Source of the DNA: Synaphobranchus kaupii
Lineage: Eukaryota; Chordata; Actinopteri; Anguilliformes; Synaphobranchidae
Assembly: GCA_029718625.1 (NCBI GenBank)
Contig: CM056380.1
Coordinates: 16,845,019-16,909,018, forward strand
DNA: 64,000 bases
Direction: 5' to 3'
In this document: positions 35,201-46,255 of the stretch, in pieces
How positions within the stretch are numbered: position 1 is the stretch's first letter
Layout: the number at the start of each line of letters is the position of its first letter
Translations under genes and position numbers: made by a program
Notes under the pieces: model-generated
Databases searched by the model: none
What the model was told of the DNA's origin: nothing
The model's input: the letters and a program-made list of their open reading frames with translations, nothing else

Positions 35201-38200
35201 CAGAAACTTCTATAGGCTAAGAGAGCCTTCATTGCACACAATAGCTGTCCGGGCCTATCGAAAACATACACTTAAACTTTAATTTAAAAAAATTTTTAAA
35301 ACAGAAATTTCTCTTGAGGATATTAGCCTGACAGAGACGAGGCTCGTAATATTATAAGGGTGTAAACCTGACAAGCTGGGCTAGTTTTATAGCCCCTTAA
35401 GGTTTGAGAGTGACTCTCTGGGTAAAAGTGTCTGCTAAGTGACTGTAATGTTATGATGTTATGAGCCTGGCAGTGAGGCAGGCCGGCTCCGGACTAATGT
35501 AGATCTGAGGCAGAGTGGAACTGACACCTCCCCCGTGCTCTGGAGGGTTCGAGTCACTCGCCCGCGGCCCAGGGTTCGAACGCCGCTGAGCGCGCTCCGT
35601 TCGACTCGCGCCTCGGGTCCCCTCTTCAGTGCGTCTGCCTTGGGTTTCGGTTACATTACCGTCGGTGCATCTTGATACGTCTGATCAATTGTCTTGAGTG
35701 GATGACTAAGCATTTTAGGCTCACTTTAAACAGCTTTGAGGCTCTCCTGTGAATCCTGTCCTGATGGTAAATATGGGAAATCTTACCTTCTTAAACAAGC
35801 GTATACATTTAGTTTGTTTTTATTTAACCTAAAAGGGATAGCGTGTTTGAATATATGTATATTTGAAAGACATTCCTGAGACACCATGAAAGTATTAAAA
35901 AAAAAAAGTCCCTGTAAGATTGATTCCCAAATGCATGACATCACTTTCTAAATATATTTTAAAATGCATTCCAATAATTTGTGGGGCTGGCCAAACAGAG
36001 AATGAAAGAAGACCGGGCCCCATATTGTTAAAGCGGAGTCAGAGTTGATTTGATTTAGTAGCAGACTAGCAGTTTTATCCTGTTCATAAGTCACTAACCT
36101 TACCCATTATGAGCTACAATTCAAAACTGATTATGAATCAGGGCCCGTTTTTGCAAAGCATTTCAGAGCAGCAGGGCTGATCTAGGATCAGTTTCTCATC
36201 AGTATCCTAACCTTAACCATCATGAGCGAAGAGGCGGAGCTGATCCTAGATCGGCGCTCCTCCAATGGCTTTATGAATACAGCCCCTGACCTGGGATCAG
36301 TTTAGCTTTTTTATCTCATAATTATGTTGAGATATTAACAGGGGAAACCTGACCCTAGATCAGCTCTCTCACTCTGTGGGAGCTTTATGAAGACGAGCCC
36401 CGGAGTCTATTGGAAATATCTGACGCAGTGAAAGAACTGAACAGAAATAATCAGTCGTTAGCGGGAAAATGAACGCGGGTTAAAAAGAACAGAAGCTGCC
36501 AAGAAGCGAGCAGCTGCATTTTGTCACACGTCTGTACTTCACCACACCAGAGCTGTTACTCAGCATTTAAATACGTCTCCGTTACTGGACACATTGTGCC
36601 GTGTAGCAGTGTTGGTGTTCTCCCATTAGCCACAGGGAGTGTATCGATTAGTTTTTTTCAGGCACCGCCAGAGACGCCCGTTACCGTTAATTAGGATGTC
36701 TGAGTAATGCAGCTGTTACTCCGGCCCGTGCTGACACCCTGCTTTTCCTGCCTGCGCGCGGCTCAGCGGGGTCGGCGGTTCCCGCGGCGTGCTCGCGGCT
36801 GACCTTTTCTGCGGCGTTAGATTGATTAATACCCGTCAGACCTGGGTCGCCGCAATCTGGTTGCGAGAATAGCGCCCATCCCAAAGCGCCCGGCTACGTA
36901 TTCCTAGAAGCGGGTTGCGTTGAAGATAATGGTACAAGCGAATATGTGTAAAGGAAATGTGCCGGTAAATCGTAGGCGTGTTTTATTGTGGTATCGGTGA
37001 ACAGTGCAGGGTCTTTCAAATGACTGGACGTTTTGTTTAGTAGCATTTCTCAGGGATTCAAATTTTAGTGGCCATGTAATGCTTCGAGTTTAACTACTTC
37101 AAATATGTGTGTGTGTGTGTGTGTGTGTGAGTGAGAGAGAGAGAGAGATAAAACATTTCTAATAAGTGTTTGATTACTCTGCATATTAAACATACATCAC
37201 TGTGTGTCCCACTCAGGGTGTAGAATCTGACCGGCCGTGCTGTCGGCTGTGTGTCTGACAGGGTGTAGATCGCTGACGGCCGTGCTGGCGGTTGTCTGTC
37301 TGTCCCACGCAGGGTGGCCCAGGCCTATGTAAACCAGCGCAAGCTGGACCACGAGGTGAAGACTCTCCAGGTCCAGGCCGGCCAGTTCGCCAAGCAGACG
37401 GCCCAGTGGATCAGCATGGTGGAGGGCTTCAACCAGGCCCTGAAGGTAAGGCAGACCCAAACGGGCCTCTTCTCCACTGTCACAGCCAGGCTGGGTCAGT
37501 ACCTACCCTTTCTCTGACCCAATCAGAGTGGAGCCACTGGTATCAAACTCTCTCTGACAAAATGGTGGGCTGCTGTTTCTGAAAGTAGAAAAGGCCAGAC
37601 CGACACTCCCAGAATAGTATGGGAGATAATGGTTTGTAGAAAGCTTAGTGCAGTCAGTAAATGTTGTGTAATTTAGAAAGGTGCGTGTATGTGCATAGGA
37701 TATGCTTTCGGTGGGGCTTACGATCAGGCATTGGCTGGCTTTGAGAGGGGTCTGTTTGAAACTGAATCTTTTTGCTTGAATGTCTGTAAATGGGAGTATT
37801 TCTTATTTTAAAAGGTTTTCCAACACAGTACTGATTGTCATCTCCCTCCACTCTGTTGGCGAAGGTGTGAAATGAGTTTGTAATATCTGAGGTCATCGCT
37901 CACAGAAGTAGCGTGAGAATGAAACGTCTGCGGCCCAAAATGAAATTGCAAGCCTGTTGTACTGTTATCAGATAAGGGTTGAGATATATGGGTCGAGCAC
38001 AACAAACTCCCAATACCCTTTTTTTTTTTCTTTCCTTTTTCTTCACTTTCCAAAACGTCAAGTATTTATATTTATGACTTTTGAAAACCGCTGAAGTTGA
38101 AAGAACAAATTTCCATTTCCGTTTGATAATATATTGCACAGCAACTTTTTTAATATTTGAAAGTGGCAGTAATTTTTTATATTTTTCCCATATATCATGC

Positions 38201-39781
38201 AGTGTTTATAATATCTTGGTAATATTTGATTTAAATTTGAGATGGTGTGCAGCTTGTCATCAATGGAACGCGAGGTTGGGCGGCTGGGATCTGGGGAATG
38301 TGATCCTGCACATAATTTAATGCTCCAAAGATTTGTTTATTACCTCCTCTGCTGGACAATCAGTCATAAATTAATCCTGATCAAGATTTTGGCTTCCGCG
38401 CTTAATGAAAAGTGATGGCCTGTGATATTAACGCATTGTTAGATGGCCTGCGATATTAACGCATTGTTAGATGGCCTGTGATATTGATGCATTGATAGAT
38501 GGCCTGCGATATTGACGCATTGTTAGATGGCCTGCAATATTAACGCATTGTTAGATGGCCTGCGATATTAACGCATTGTTAGATGGCCTGTGATATTGAC
38601 GCATTGTTAGATGGCCTGCGATATTAACGCATTGTTAGATGGCCTGCGATATTAACGCATTGTTAGATGGCCTGCTATATTGACGCATTGTTAGATGGCC
38701 TGCTATATTAACACATTGTTAGATGGCCTGCGATATTAACGCATTGTTAGATGGCCTGTGATATTAACGCATTGTTAGATGGCCTGCGATATTGACGCAT
38801 TGTTAGCTGGCCTGCGATATTAACGCATTGTTAGATGGCCTGCGATATTAACGCATTGTTAGATGTCCTGTGATATTGACGCATTGTTAGATGGCCTGCG
38901 ATATTGACGCATTGTTAGATGTCCTGTGATATTGACGCATTGTTAGATGGCCTGCGATATTGACGCATTGTTAGATGTCCTGTGATATTAACGCATTGTT
39001 AGATGGCCTGCGATATTAACGCATTGTTAGATGTCCTGTGATATTAACGCATTGTTAGATGTCCTGTGATATTGACGCATTGTTAGATGGCCTGCGATAT
39101 TAACGCATTGTTAGATGTCCTGTGATATTGACGCATTGTTAGATGGCCTGCGATATTGACGCATTGTTAGATGGCCTGCGATATTGACGCATTGTTAGAT
39201 GGCCTGCGATATTGACGCATTGTTAGATGGCCTGCGATATTGACGCATTGTTAGATGGCCTGTTATATTGACGCATTGTTAGATGGCCTGTTATATTGAC
39301 GCATTGATCTCCTTTCATTTTAATGGTAAAATGAAGTCTAGAAAGATCGCCTCAAACTACGTTCAAACCTAATATCGACTATGATCACAGTATATAATAG
39401 TGTGTGTTTGTGCGTGTGTGTGCGCGCCTGCGTGCTTCCTTGCATATGTGTGTGTGCGTGCTTGCATCCGTGCGTCCATGTGTGGGTGTTTGCGTGCGTG
39501 TGCGTATGCGTGCGTGTGTGTGTGTGTATTTGTGTTAGTGTCTGCTGTGTGTTTATATGTGCGTGTGCGCATGGGTGTGTGTGTGTGTGTGTGTGTGTAT
39601 TTCCGCTCTGATTCACTTCTTTCCCAGCACTGCTGGTGCCGTTTGGATGTGCGTATTACATGCATTGATGTGAGGCTGGTCATCAGTGGAACCAGCAGTG
39701 CTGGTATGTGGCTGTGGATGGACAAGCACCTGTTGTGGTTACATCAAACAGCTAGCCCTCACTCATCTTCAGTGGAAGAGC

Positions 39782-39835
<54 letters not shown>

Positions 39836-42800
39836 CGTGCGTGTCAATGTGTTTTCTTGTGCGTGTCTATCTGCGTTTGTGCGCTGAGATTTGCTTGTGT
39901 GTGTGTGCTTGTGTGTCCGTATTTGTGTTTTATTTATGTAAGATTTGCTTGTGAGCGTGTGTGCGCATGTGCATGCGTGTATGTCAGTCATGAGAACTGA
40001 AGGTCTGCAGAGCCCTTTTGGATGTGTATGAGAGCGATGTGTGTGAGATGAATGTGTGTGAGGGGGATGTGTGTGAGATGTATGTGTGTGAGAGCGATGT
40101 GCTTGAGGGGGATGTGTATGAGATGGATGTGTGTTAGATGGATGTGTGTGAGAGCGATGTGCTTGAGGGGGATGTGTGTGAGATGGATGTGTGTGAGAGC
40201 GATGTGCTTGAGGGGGATGTTTGTGAGATGTATGTGTGTGAGAGCGATGTGTGTGAGATGGATGTGTGTGAGAGTGATGTGCTTGAGGGGGATGTGTATG
40301 AGATGGATGTGTGTTAGATGGATGTGTTTGAGAGCGATGTGCTTGAGGGGGATGTGTGTGAGATGGATGTGCTTGAGGGGGATGTTTGTGAGATGGATGT
40401 GTGTGAGAGCGATGTGCTTGAGGGGGATGTGTGTGAGAGCGATGTGTGTGAGATGGATGTGTGTGAGAGTGATGTGCTTGAGGGGGATGTGTGTGAGAGC
40501 GATGTGTGTGAGATGGATGTGTGTGAGAGCGATGTGCTTGTGGGGGATGTGCTTGAGGGGGATGTGTGTGAGATGGATTTGTGTGAGAGCGATGTGCGTG
40601 AGATGGATGTGCATGAGATCAATGTGTGTGAGAGGGATGTGCGTGAGATGGATGTGCGTGAGATGGATGTATGTGAGAGCGATGTGCTTGTGGGGGATGT
40701 GCTTGAGGGGGATGTGCGTGAGATGGATGTGCGTGAGATGGATGTGTGTGAGATGGATGTGTGTGAGAGCGATGTGCTTGTGGGGGATGTGCTTGAGGGG
40801 GATGTGTGTGAGATGGATTTGTGTGAGAGTGATGTGCGTGAGATGGATGTGCGTGAGATCAATGTGTGTGAGAACGATGTGCGTGAGATGGATGTGCGTG
40901 AGATGGATGTGTGTGAGAGCGATGTGTGTGAGAGCAATGTGTGTGAGAGCAATGTGTATGAGATGCTGGGAAAGGGGATTTTTACAGTCTGTAGAATGCG
41001 GCTCTGACTCACTGATCTTCTTCTGAAGCTGAAAGACTAATGCTCAGATGTCCATCAGGCAGACCGTATCAGTTTACTGTGCGCTGTGTCATAAAGACGT
41101 GAGTCATTCTACAAAAGGTTGTTTTTCCTTCTTTAGATTTACCGCACCTCATCCTTCTAAAATCACACCACCCTGCAGTGTTGGATAGTTATACAGCTCA
41201 TTGTAATGGGGCAAACGAATTGAGTCATTTGTGAGTGTGCTTTCAGAAAGCATTATGCGCCCACCCTCAGTTTCTTGGTCCAAGACGCCCCCTTGTGGGG
41301 CTGGAAGGGTACTGCAAACGAGCATGTGAGATGTGCAAATGAACAATTTGGTGCTCTGGATTTGGGTTAAAAAGGAAACACAAGTTGGTAGTTTTCTTGG
41401 TGACTGTAGTGCATTCCGGATTCCTGTCAGATTCCAGAATGCGCTGTATTTTCATAGCCTTCGTGAGCATCAAACATGGAGCAAAGCTTAGAGCTGTCCA
41501 TCACAGGACCAGAACCTCGCTGCATTCTCATCCAATGTAACATATTCCCTTCCGTTGATCTCTTCCCTCAAGTGAGCTATCTTGTGGCGAAATTTGCAAC
41601 GTGCAACTAACAAACTTAACAGGTGCGCTGCAAGGGAGGATTGACGAGAAACAAACCAAAACGGAACTGAACCGCCCTCGCAACCAATATAGGAAGTGCA
41701 ACCCCATAGAGTTGAAATGTGACCACCCACTTTTTCTGTGTGGAGCATTGCATTGTGGGATTCCCTTCCTGCTGGAAGCTTGCATTTCATACCCTTGGTG
41801 GAAGGGAGGATAAACGAGGGAGTGAAGGACTGTAATTAAATTGGAATTAAATCCCACTTGGTGTGGCTTCCATATTTCATCCTGGCATCCTGGATTCCCC
41901 CCTTGAAGCAAGGGAAGGGAACGACAGGAAAGAAAACACAAAGCATAAATTTTGGATCCCAACACAGCCCCTGTCACCCTTAAAAGTGCTGGCCTGTTTT
42001 CTCCAATGCACTATGGTCCTGATTTACTAAGACCTTTAGGTTTAAGACCAAAAAGGTTTTGCACACGCAAATCTAATAACACAACTAATGATTGGTGCAA
42101 AACAAATACCATGACCAATCACTGGTTTTGCACACGCTCTAGGTCTTAGTAAATCAGGCTCTATGTTTGTGTTCCATGAGCTGTTCTTTTCTTCTTGCCC
42201 TGTGGGGGCGCTATGATCAGTTTATGGAGCAAAACATTGTTCTTGCATTCCGTTCACCCAGTGACACATCCTGAGTTCTGGCTTTTCCAAAGAGATGGGC
42301 ATTGGCAAAGGTCACCGTATTCCCAATAAATACGGGCGTGATACAGTGCCTCGTCCTGATGATTGTGTTGATTGGCGTTACTTTGCTGTCCGCAGGATAG
42401 GAAATTCCACCTCAAAACACAGTTAACACGTCTCACTTGGTTTCTTGGAAATGAGTTGTTGGTTTTAAGGGTCAAACCAAAGCCAGCTGACCTGGAGGCC
42501 ATCCCCATATAAATGGGTTGTGTGTGTAAAAATATAAACTGTAATCTGGATGAGAGTGTTTGCTAAATGCCTGGACGTGATGTTGAATGTAGGTGTAGTG
42601 TTGAATGTAATGTCATGTTAAATGTGATGCGTTAGGGTAAATGTAATGTTAAATGTGATACCTTTTGGTAAATGTAATGCCATGTTAAGTGTAATATGTT
42701 ACGGTAAATGTAATATCATGTTAAATGTAATATGTTAGGGTAAATGTTATGTAATGCCATGTTAAATGTAATATGTTACGGTAAATGTAATATCATGTTA

Positions 42801-42972
42801 AATGTAATACGTTAGGGTAAATGTTATGTAATGCCATGTTAAATGTTTTTGTGTCTGGCAGGAAATCGGAGATGTGGAGAACTGGGCCCGCAGCATCGAG
42901 ATGGACATGAGAACCATCGCCACGGCGCTGGAGTACGTCCACAAGGGCCAGCTGCAGGCAGCCTCCTCCTAG
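32237..42972 (+). CDS. bloc1s1: BLOC-1 subunit 1 (GCN5L1), complete, four coding exons
   Basis: BLOC1S1 is a small coiled-coil subunit shared by BLOC-1 (lysosome-related organelle biogenesis) and BORC (lysosome positioning), also linked to mitochondrial protein acetylation. The exons join to 378 bases, 125 residues plus stop, equal to the mammalian length. Sequence landmarks are [20 protein letters not shown] (1-20), [53 protein letters not shown] and the end [20 protein letters not shown]. All introns are GT-AG with phases 1, 2 and 0. Introns 1-3 are 2.6, 2.4 and 5.4 kb and full of tandem repeats. A poly(A) signal follows at 43928. Its neighbours itga7 and rdh5 match human synteny. Confidence 0.97.
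33343..34028. mobile_element. Inverted-repeat element in bloc1s1 intron 1
   Basis: The left end AACTTTTAATCCCTATCCGA is complementary to the right end TCGGATAGGGATTAAAAGTT. The inner parts contain several GATCCNGATC-type motifs on both arms. It has no transposase and appears non-autonomous. Confidence 0.75.
34029..34270 (+). repeat. Partial copy of the 3.1-4.5 kb dispersed repeat
   Basis: It shares in order GACCAT, AGATCTGTG, GGGACTATTTGTGGGCTC, CCAATTTTCTTCACGGCTCC and the CT-rich end with 4087-4330. It abuts the inverted-repeat element on its left and the 52-bp array on its right. Confidence 0.75.
34276..34875 (+). repeat. 52-bp tandem array with an E-box in each unit, split by a MITE
   Basis: Six units, three on each side of a 278-bp insertion. 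Each has ATTATTAGTCATGTGACAGG followed by GGTTTTAGAGATCTAACC-like sequence. The 10-mer GTCATGTGAC starts at 34292, 34344, 34396, 34726, 34778 and 34830, always 52 bp apart within each half. It is the reverse complement of the promoter 10-mer at 32108. The array ends about 15 bp before the exon 2 acceptor. Confidence 0.9.
34428..34705. mobile_element. MITE inserted in the 52-bp array
   Basis: It interrupts a repeat unit precisely between AACCT and GTATGTG. The ends GGGCCACGTTCA and TGAACGCAGCCCT are imperfect complements. Internal AAACGTTTTGCTACG-type motifs occur on both arms. It has no coding capacity. Confidence 0.75.
34889..34961 (+). CDS. bloc1s1: bloc1s1 coding exon 2
   Basis: 73 bases with acceptor TTATTCCCCACAG and donor GTAAGG. 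It encodes [20 protein letters not shown] and HLNVG (last codon split 2+1). Confidence 0.96.
35400..35464 (+). repeat. SINE 3' tail fragment
   Basis: GACTCTCTGGGTAAAAGTGT, CTGCTAAGTGACTGTAATG and then degenerate TGTTATGA repeats. This is the same tail type as the SINE at 24285-24505, without promoter boxes. Confidence 0.65.
36140..36372. repeat. Diverged repeat rich in GATCTAGGATCAG motifs
   Basis: Several CTGATCTAGGATCAG / GATCCTAGATC-type segments occur in both orientations about 60-80 bp apart. They are probably arms of one or more short inverted-repeat elements in bloc1s1 intron 2. Boundaries are unclear. Confidence 0.45.
37107..37147. repeat. (TG)n-(GA)n microsatellite
   Basis: A TG run of about 20 bases is followed by a GA run. 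Confidence 0.9.
37313..37445 (+). CDS. bloc1s1: bloc1s1 coding exon 3
   Basis: 133 bases with acceptor GTCTGTCCCACGCAG and donor GTAAGG. It encodes [38 protein letters not shown] and FNQALK, the coiled-coil core. The imperfect duplicate TGTGTGTCCCACTCAGGGTG lies about 110 bp upstream (37201-37220) and resembles this acceptor region. Confidence 0.97.
38414..39307 (+). repeat. 28-bp minisatellite, about 32 copies (bloc1s1 intron 3)
   Basis: The unit consists of GATGGCCTGCGATATTAACG plus CATTGTTA. Variable sites are GG/GT at positions 4-5, C/T in CTGCGA, and AAC/GAC. 894 bp gives 32 units with almost no length variation. Confidence 0.97.
39390..40000. repeat. TG-rich tracts with (TG)n
   Basis: TG-rich sequence with GCGTG interruptions (39400-39605), and a pure (TG)n run at about 39784-39830. 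The long open frames here are repeat artefacts. Confidence 0.95.
40021..40965 (+). repeat. 15-bp minisatellite, 63 copies (bloc1s1 intron 3)
   Basis: Units are GATGTGTGTGAGATG, GATGTGTGTGAGAGC and GATGTGCTTGAGGGG, mixed in patterned order; 945 bp is exactly 63 x 15. Because 15 is a multiple of three, several frames stay open on both strands (pentapeptide repeats such as MCVRG). There is no evidence of translation. Confidence 0.97.
41000..42010. other. bloc1s1 intron 3 sequence without recognised feature
   Basis: No exon or named repeat was seen. Confidence 0.4.
42018..42158. mobile_element. MITE, copy 1 (CCTGATTTACTAAGACC family)
   Basis: The left end CCTGATTTACTAAGACCT and the right end AGGTCTTAGTAAATCAGG are exact complements. 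The interior has TTTTGCACACGC on both arms and CATGACCAATCA in the middle. A second copy is at 57853-57998. Confidence 0.85.
42540..42845 (+). repeat. SINE tail expanded into a TAAATGTAATG tandem array
   Basis: It starts with CTGGATGAGAGTGTTTGCTA and AATGCC, the SINE 3' tail, then runs into about 250 bp of imperfect copies of GGTAAATGTAATGCCATGTT and AAATGTAATATGTTA. It stops at the exon 4 acceptor region. Confidence 0.8.
42862..42972 (+). CDS. bloc1s1: bloc1s1 coding exon 4 with stop
   Basis: 111 bases with acceptor TTTTTGTGTCTGGCAG. It encodes [20 protein letters not shown] and [16 protein letters not shown], then TAG at 42970-42972. Confidence 0.97.
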   Translation, partial: EIGDVENWARSIEMDMRTIATALEYVHKGQLQAASS

Positions 42973-43502
42973 ACACGGCGGCCATGGCGACCGGCCCACC
43001 AATCAGAGTTAACTCGCATAACTACATGCATTTCAGTTACACCCACCGCCTGACCCACCCCCCCGATATTCCGAATGAACAATTGAGCTCTTGCCAACTG
43101 CCGCGAGTGGGTACTAGGATCTCCAGGGCTTTGCTTTAGCCACTGGTGTAGCAAGCCTCATTGGTCAATAATAAGCCTATTAGAGTGATGTAATCGTACC
43201 CGTGCTTACTGCCTGGGGGCTTTCGTCACAGTGCAGTTTTCTCATAATTTTCCGTTTCTCATGGGTGCCGGGACCAGAGCTAAAGTCTTCGTGCGCTGCT
43301 CTGAAATCAACCGCGAAGCCAAAAGTTTTATCAATTCTCCACGGTACACGAGTGCGGAATGGTTATGTGTCACATTCAGTCACGGGCCGTTACGTAAAAT
43401 GCCATCTCGTGTTTTCGCTCAGATTGTCTGTCGCTGTTTGGTAATAATGGGGCATGCCCGCTCCCTTACTGCTTATAATATCTGAAACAAAGAAGTCAGA
43501 AT

Positions 43503-43666
43503 CCAGTCCTGGAGGGCCTCAGTGTCTGCTGGTTTCTTCTGAAGCACCACTGATTAAGTCATTTAAATTTATTGGTCATTGAAGTCATTGATTGGTCCGC
43601 ACACCACATTCTCAAGGCTTTAATTGGCTGCTGAGCGTAAGGAAACCGCGCCGCCCCAGGACTGGA
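43503..43666. repeat. Short inverted-end repeat (CCAGTCCTGG ends)
   Basis: CCAGTCCTGGAGGGCC at the left and CCCAGGACTGGAG at the right are complementary. The latter part resembles 28480-28510 (CTCCAGGACTGGAGCTTGAG). It lies in the bloc1s1 3' UTR region, so it may be transcribed. Confidence 0.5.
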
Positions 43667-43927
43667 GTTTGACACCTCTCACCTAAAAACTGGCTCTGAT
43701 TAAAGTGCTTTGCCATTTATGGCAGAACACACGTGCAGGTTCGTTGCATCTGCCATGTCATTAACATAATGTATTGATTTTCCCGAACTAGTGACGATAT
43801 TTATGATTTATGCCCCTGTCAGGTGTTCTAATATAGAGTTGTTGTGTGGCTAAATGTTGCTTTTTAATAATATTTTCAAGTACAGTGTTTTCATGGAGTT
43901 TACATGTATGGTCACGGTTACCTTGGC

Positions 43928-43933
43928 AATAAA
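43928..43933 (+). terminator. Probable bloc1s1 poly(A) signal
   Basis: AATAAA is followed within 25 bases by the GT-rich GTTGTACCTTTTGTGTGTTC, as expected for a cleavage region. It lies 0.96 kb after the stop codon. A second AATAAA occurs near 44050. Confidence 0.5.
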
Positions 43934-44289
43934 TGAACGTTGTACCTTTTGTGTGTTCATGAAAATGTTTAATTGTTTAATTAACCTTGAGGTGAGGTTG
44001 ACATGATTGACAGCTGTGAGCTTTCAAAGAAGCTCATAATAGAAAATGTAATAAATTAAAATGAAATGTAGTTCTGCGAGTTTGATGTTTGTGAATTTAA
44101 ACCGAAGTTCTGTAGGGTCCTGGACAACAGGATTCGGTGAATGTTTCAATATGTTTGTAATTTCATTACATTGATTTGGCAGAAGATTTTACGTACAATA
44201 AATGCATACTGACGGTCATTGAAGCAGCTACAAAACAGATCAGACGAAGCACATCTTTTTCATAACTTAGCAGCTATTCACACAGTGCC

Positions 44290-45537
44290 TTAAAGAGATA
44301 CTGCAGAGCCTTTTCTAAGGCCTTTTTCCCGCTTCAGTTTGAACTGGAACTTGTGAGTAGGTGTGGTCATATGACAATGATGCCACATAGTCATATTATG
44401 AATATTCATACGGTCAGGAGTGAAAGGGTGTCTTGGTGAACTGACTCAGCCCCCGTCCTGCTCTCTCCTCACCACTACTAAACAAACAAACAACAAAATG
44501 GTGAGCGACAAGAGTGACAGCAGTACTGCAGGGTTTTGAGGTGGAGGAGTTTGAAGTGGAGGAAGAGGATTCCTTTCTGGTGGAAGACTCTCCTCGTGAA
44601 GATGTTGCTCGGGCAATACAGCCGTATTCATTCGAGCCACTGGCAGCAGCAGCGCCGCCCTGGCTGTATTGGTTGAGAAACGTCTTCGCGAGGAGAGGAC
44701 CGGGGATGTAACCGAATGGTAGAGCTAACGTTACCTAGCTAAGTTAGCTTGTTTGTCTGCCTAAAGTAACGTTACTATTGAATACATTCAAATACACAGC
44801 AAAACCCAGTCACACAGTAACGTTAGTATATTGAACATGGCTGGTTGTAGCGCCCTCATAGATCCACTTGGTCCGGAGAGAATTGTTATCATTTATTAGC
44901 TAACATTATTCATAAATGATAGCTAAGATAACTAGCTAGCCAAGTTACCAATTCTCTCTGGACCAAACGGGGCTAAACTCACACACAATAGACTGTCTTG
45001 CATTACCTAACTTATCGATACATTCCGTCTCTTGGCAGATTATGAAAGCTAACAGAGCCGGTACGTGGCGTTGCACCAAGGAACGATACATCTCTGACTC
45101 CTTGGTGTAATGCAGGCAAGTTAGCTAAAAATACCAAATAGTAAGACGTAGCTGAATAACTCTATGTAGCTCGATATAAGTCGTAATATTAACGTTAGCA
45201 GTAATTCAAAGCAATTCACATTTGAACTTGAACTAGCTAGTTAGCAGTACAAAGGTCTCAGTCTCAAAGAGGAAAAAAAAAACCAGTTGGTCTCTGCTTT
45301 TATACCACGTGCCCAGCCGAGACCACCTCAACTCCACCCATTTTTATGTTAAGGATCTCGTGATGTCACGAATCCCCGGAAACCAGCGTATTGGTAAGCC
45401 TACACAAAAACTCAGATAAGCCCATTTTGACTAAACATGAGATTTTCGGACATAAACAGTTATGTATGATCACAATCTAACCCAAAACATCGGTTTTCAA
45501 CCGGAAAAGTCGGTTTTTGACTGCAGTATCACTTTAA
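44290..45537. mobile_element. TTAA-flanked DNA transposon, defective (Kolobok/piggyBac-like)
   Basis: Both edges carry TTAA. The ends read TTAAAGAGATACTGCAG (44290-44306) and CTGCAGTATCACTTTAA (45521-45537), complementary but for one base. The interior encodes EEFEVEEEDSFLVEDSPRED and AIQPYSFEPLA (44517-44700), a motif I associate with accessory proteins of THAP-type fish transposons. A frameshift separates it from an upstream start (44494, MVSDKSDSS). No transposase core is left. Confidence 0.7.
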
Positions 45538-46255
45538 CAGATACCAGACCGTGGGGCCCATCCACGCACTGGAACAGGGCTGTAACAGATACCGGACCAT
45601 AGGGCTCATCCACACACTGGAACAGTGCCTTAACAGATACCAGACCATGGGGCTCATCCACACACTGGAACAGAGCCTTAACAGATACCAGACCGTGGGG
45701 CCCATCCACACACTGGAACAGTGCCTTAACAGATACCAGACCGTGAGGTCCATCCACACACTGGAACAGTGCCTTAACAGATACCAGACTATGGGGCCCA
45801 TCCACACACTGGAACATAGCCTTAACAGATACCAGACCGTGGGGCCCATCCACACACTGGAACAATGCCTTAACAGATACCAGACCGTGGGGCCCATCCA
45901 CACACTGGAACAGTGCCGTAACAGATACCAGACCGGTGGGGCCCATCCACACACTGGAACAGTGCCTTAACAGATACCAGACCGTGAGGTCCATCCACAC
46001 ACTGGAACAGCGCCTTAACAAATACCAGACTATGGGGCCCATCCACACACTGGAACATAGCCTTAACAGATACCAGACCGTGGGGCCCATCCACACACTG
46101 GAACAGTGCTTAAACAGACACCAGACCGTGGGGCCCATCCACACACTGGAACAGTGCCTTAACAGATACCAGACCGTGGGGCCCATCCACACACTGGAAC
46201 AGTACCGTAACAGATACCAGACCGTGGGGCCCATCCACACACTGGAACAGGGCTT
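45538..46255 (+). repeat. 48-bp minisatellite, 15 copies
   Basis: The unit begins CAGATACCAGACCGTGGGGC, continues CCATCCACACACTGGAACAG and ends TGCCTTAA. It starts on the base after the TTAA of the preceding transposon. It translates in one frame as NRYQTVGPIHTLEQCL repeats, a by-product of the 48-base period. No coding role is supported. Confidence 0.95.

Noticed and set aside
40052..41026. 324-codon frame with MCVRG-type pentapeptide repeats
   Set aside because: Pure by-product of the 15-bp minisatellite; open in several frames on both strands and located in an intron.
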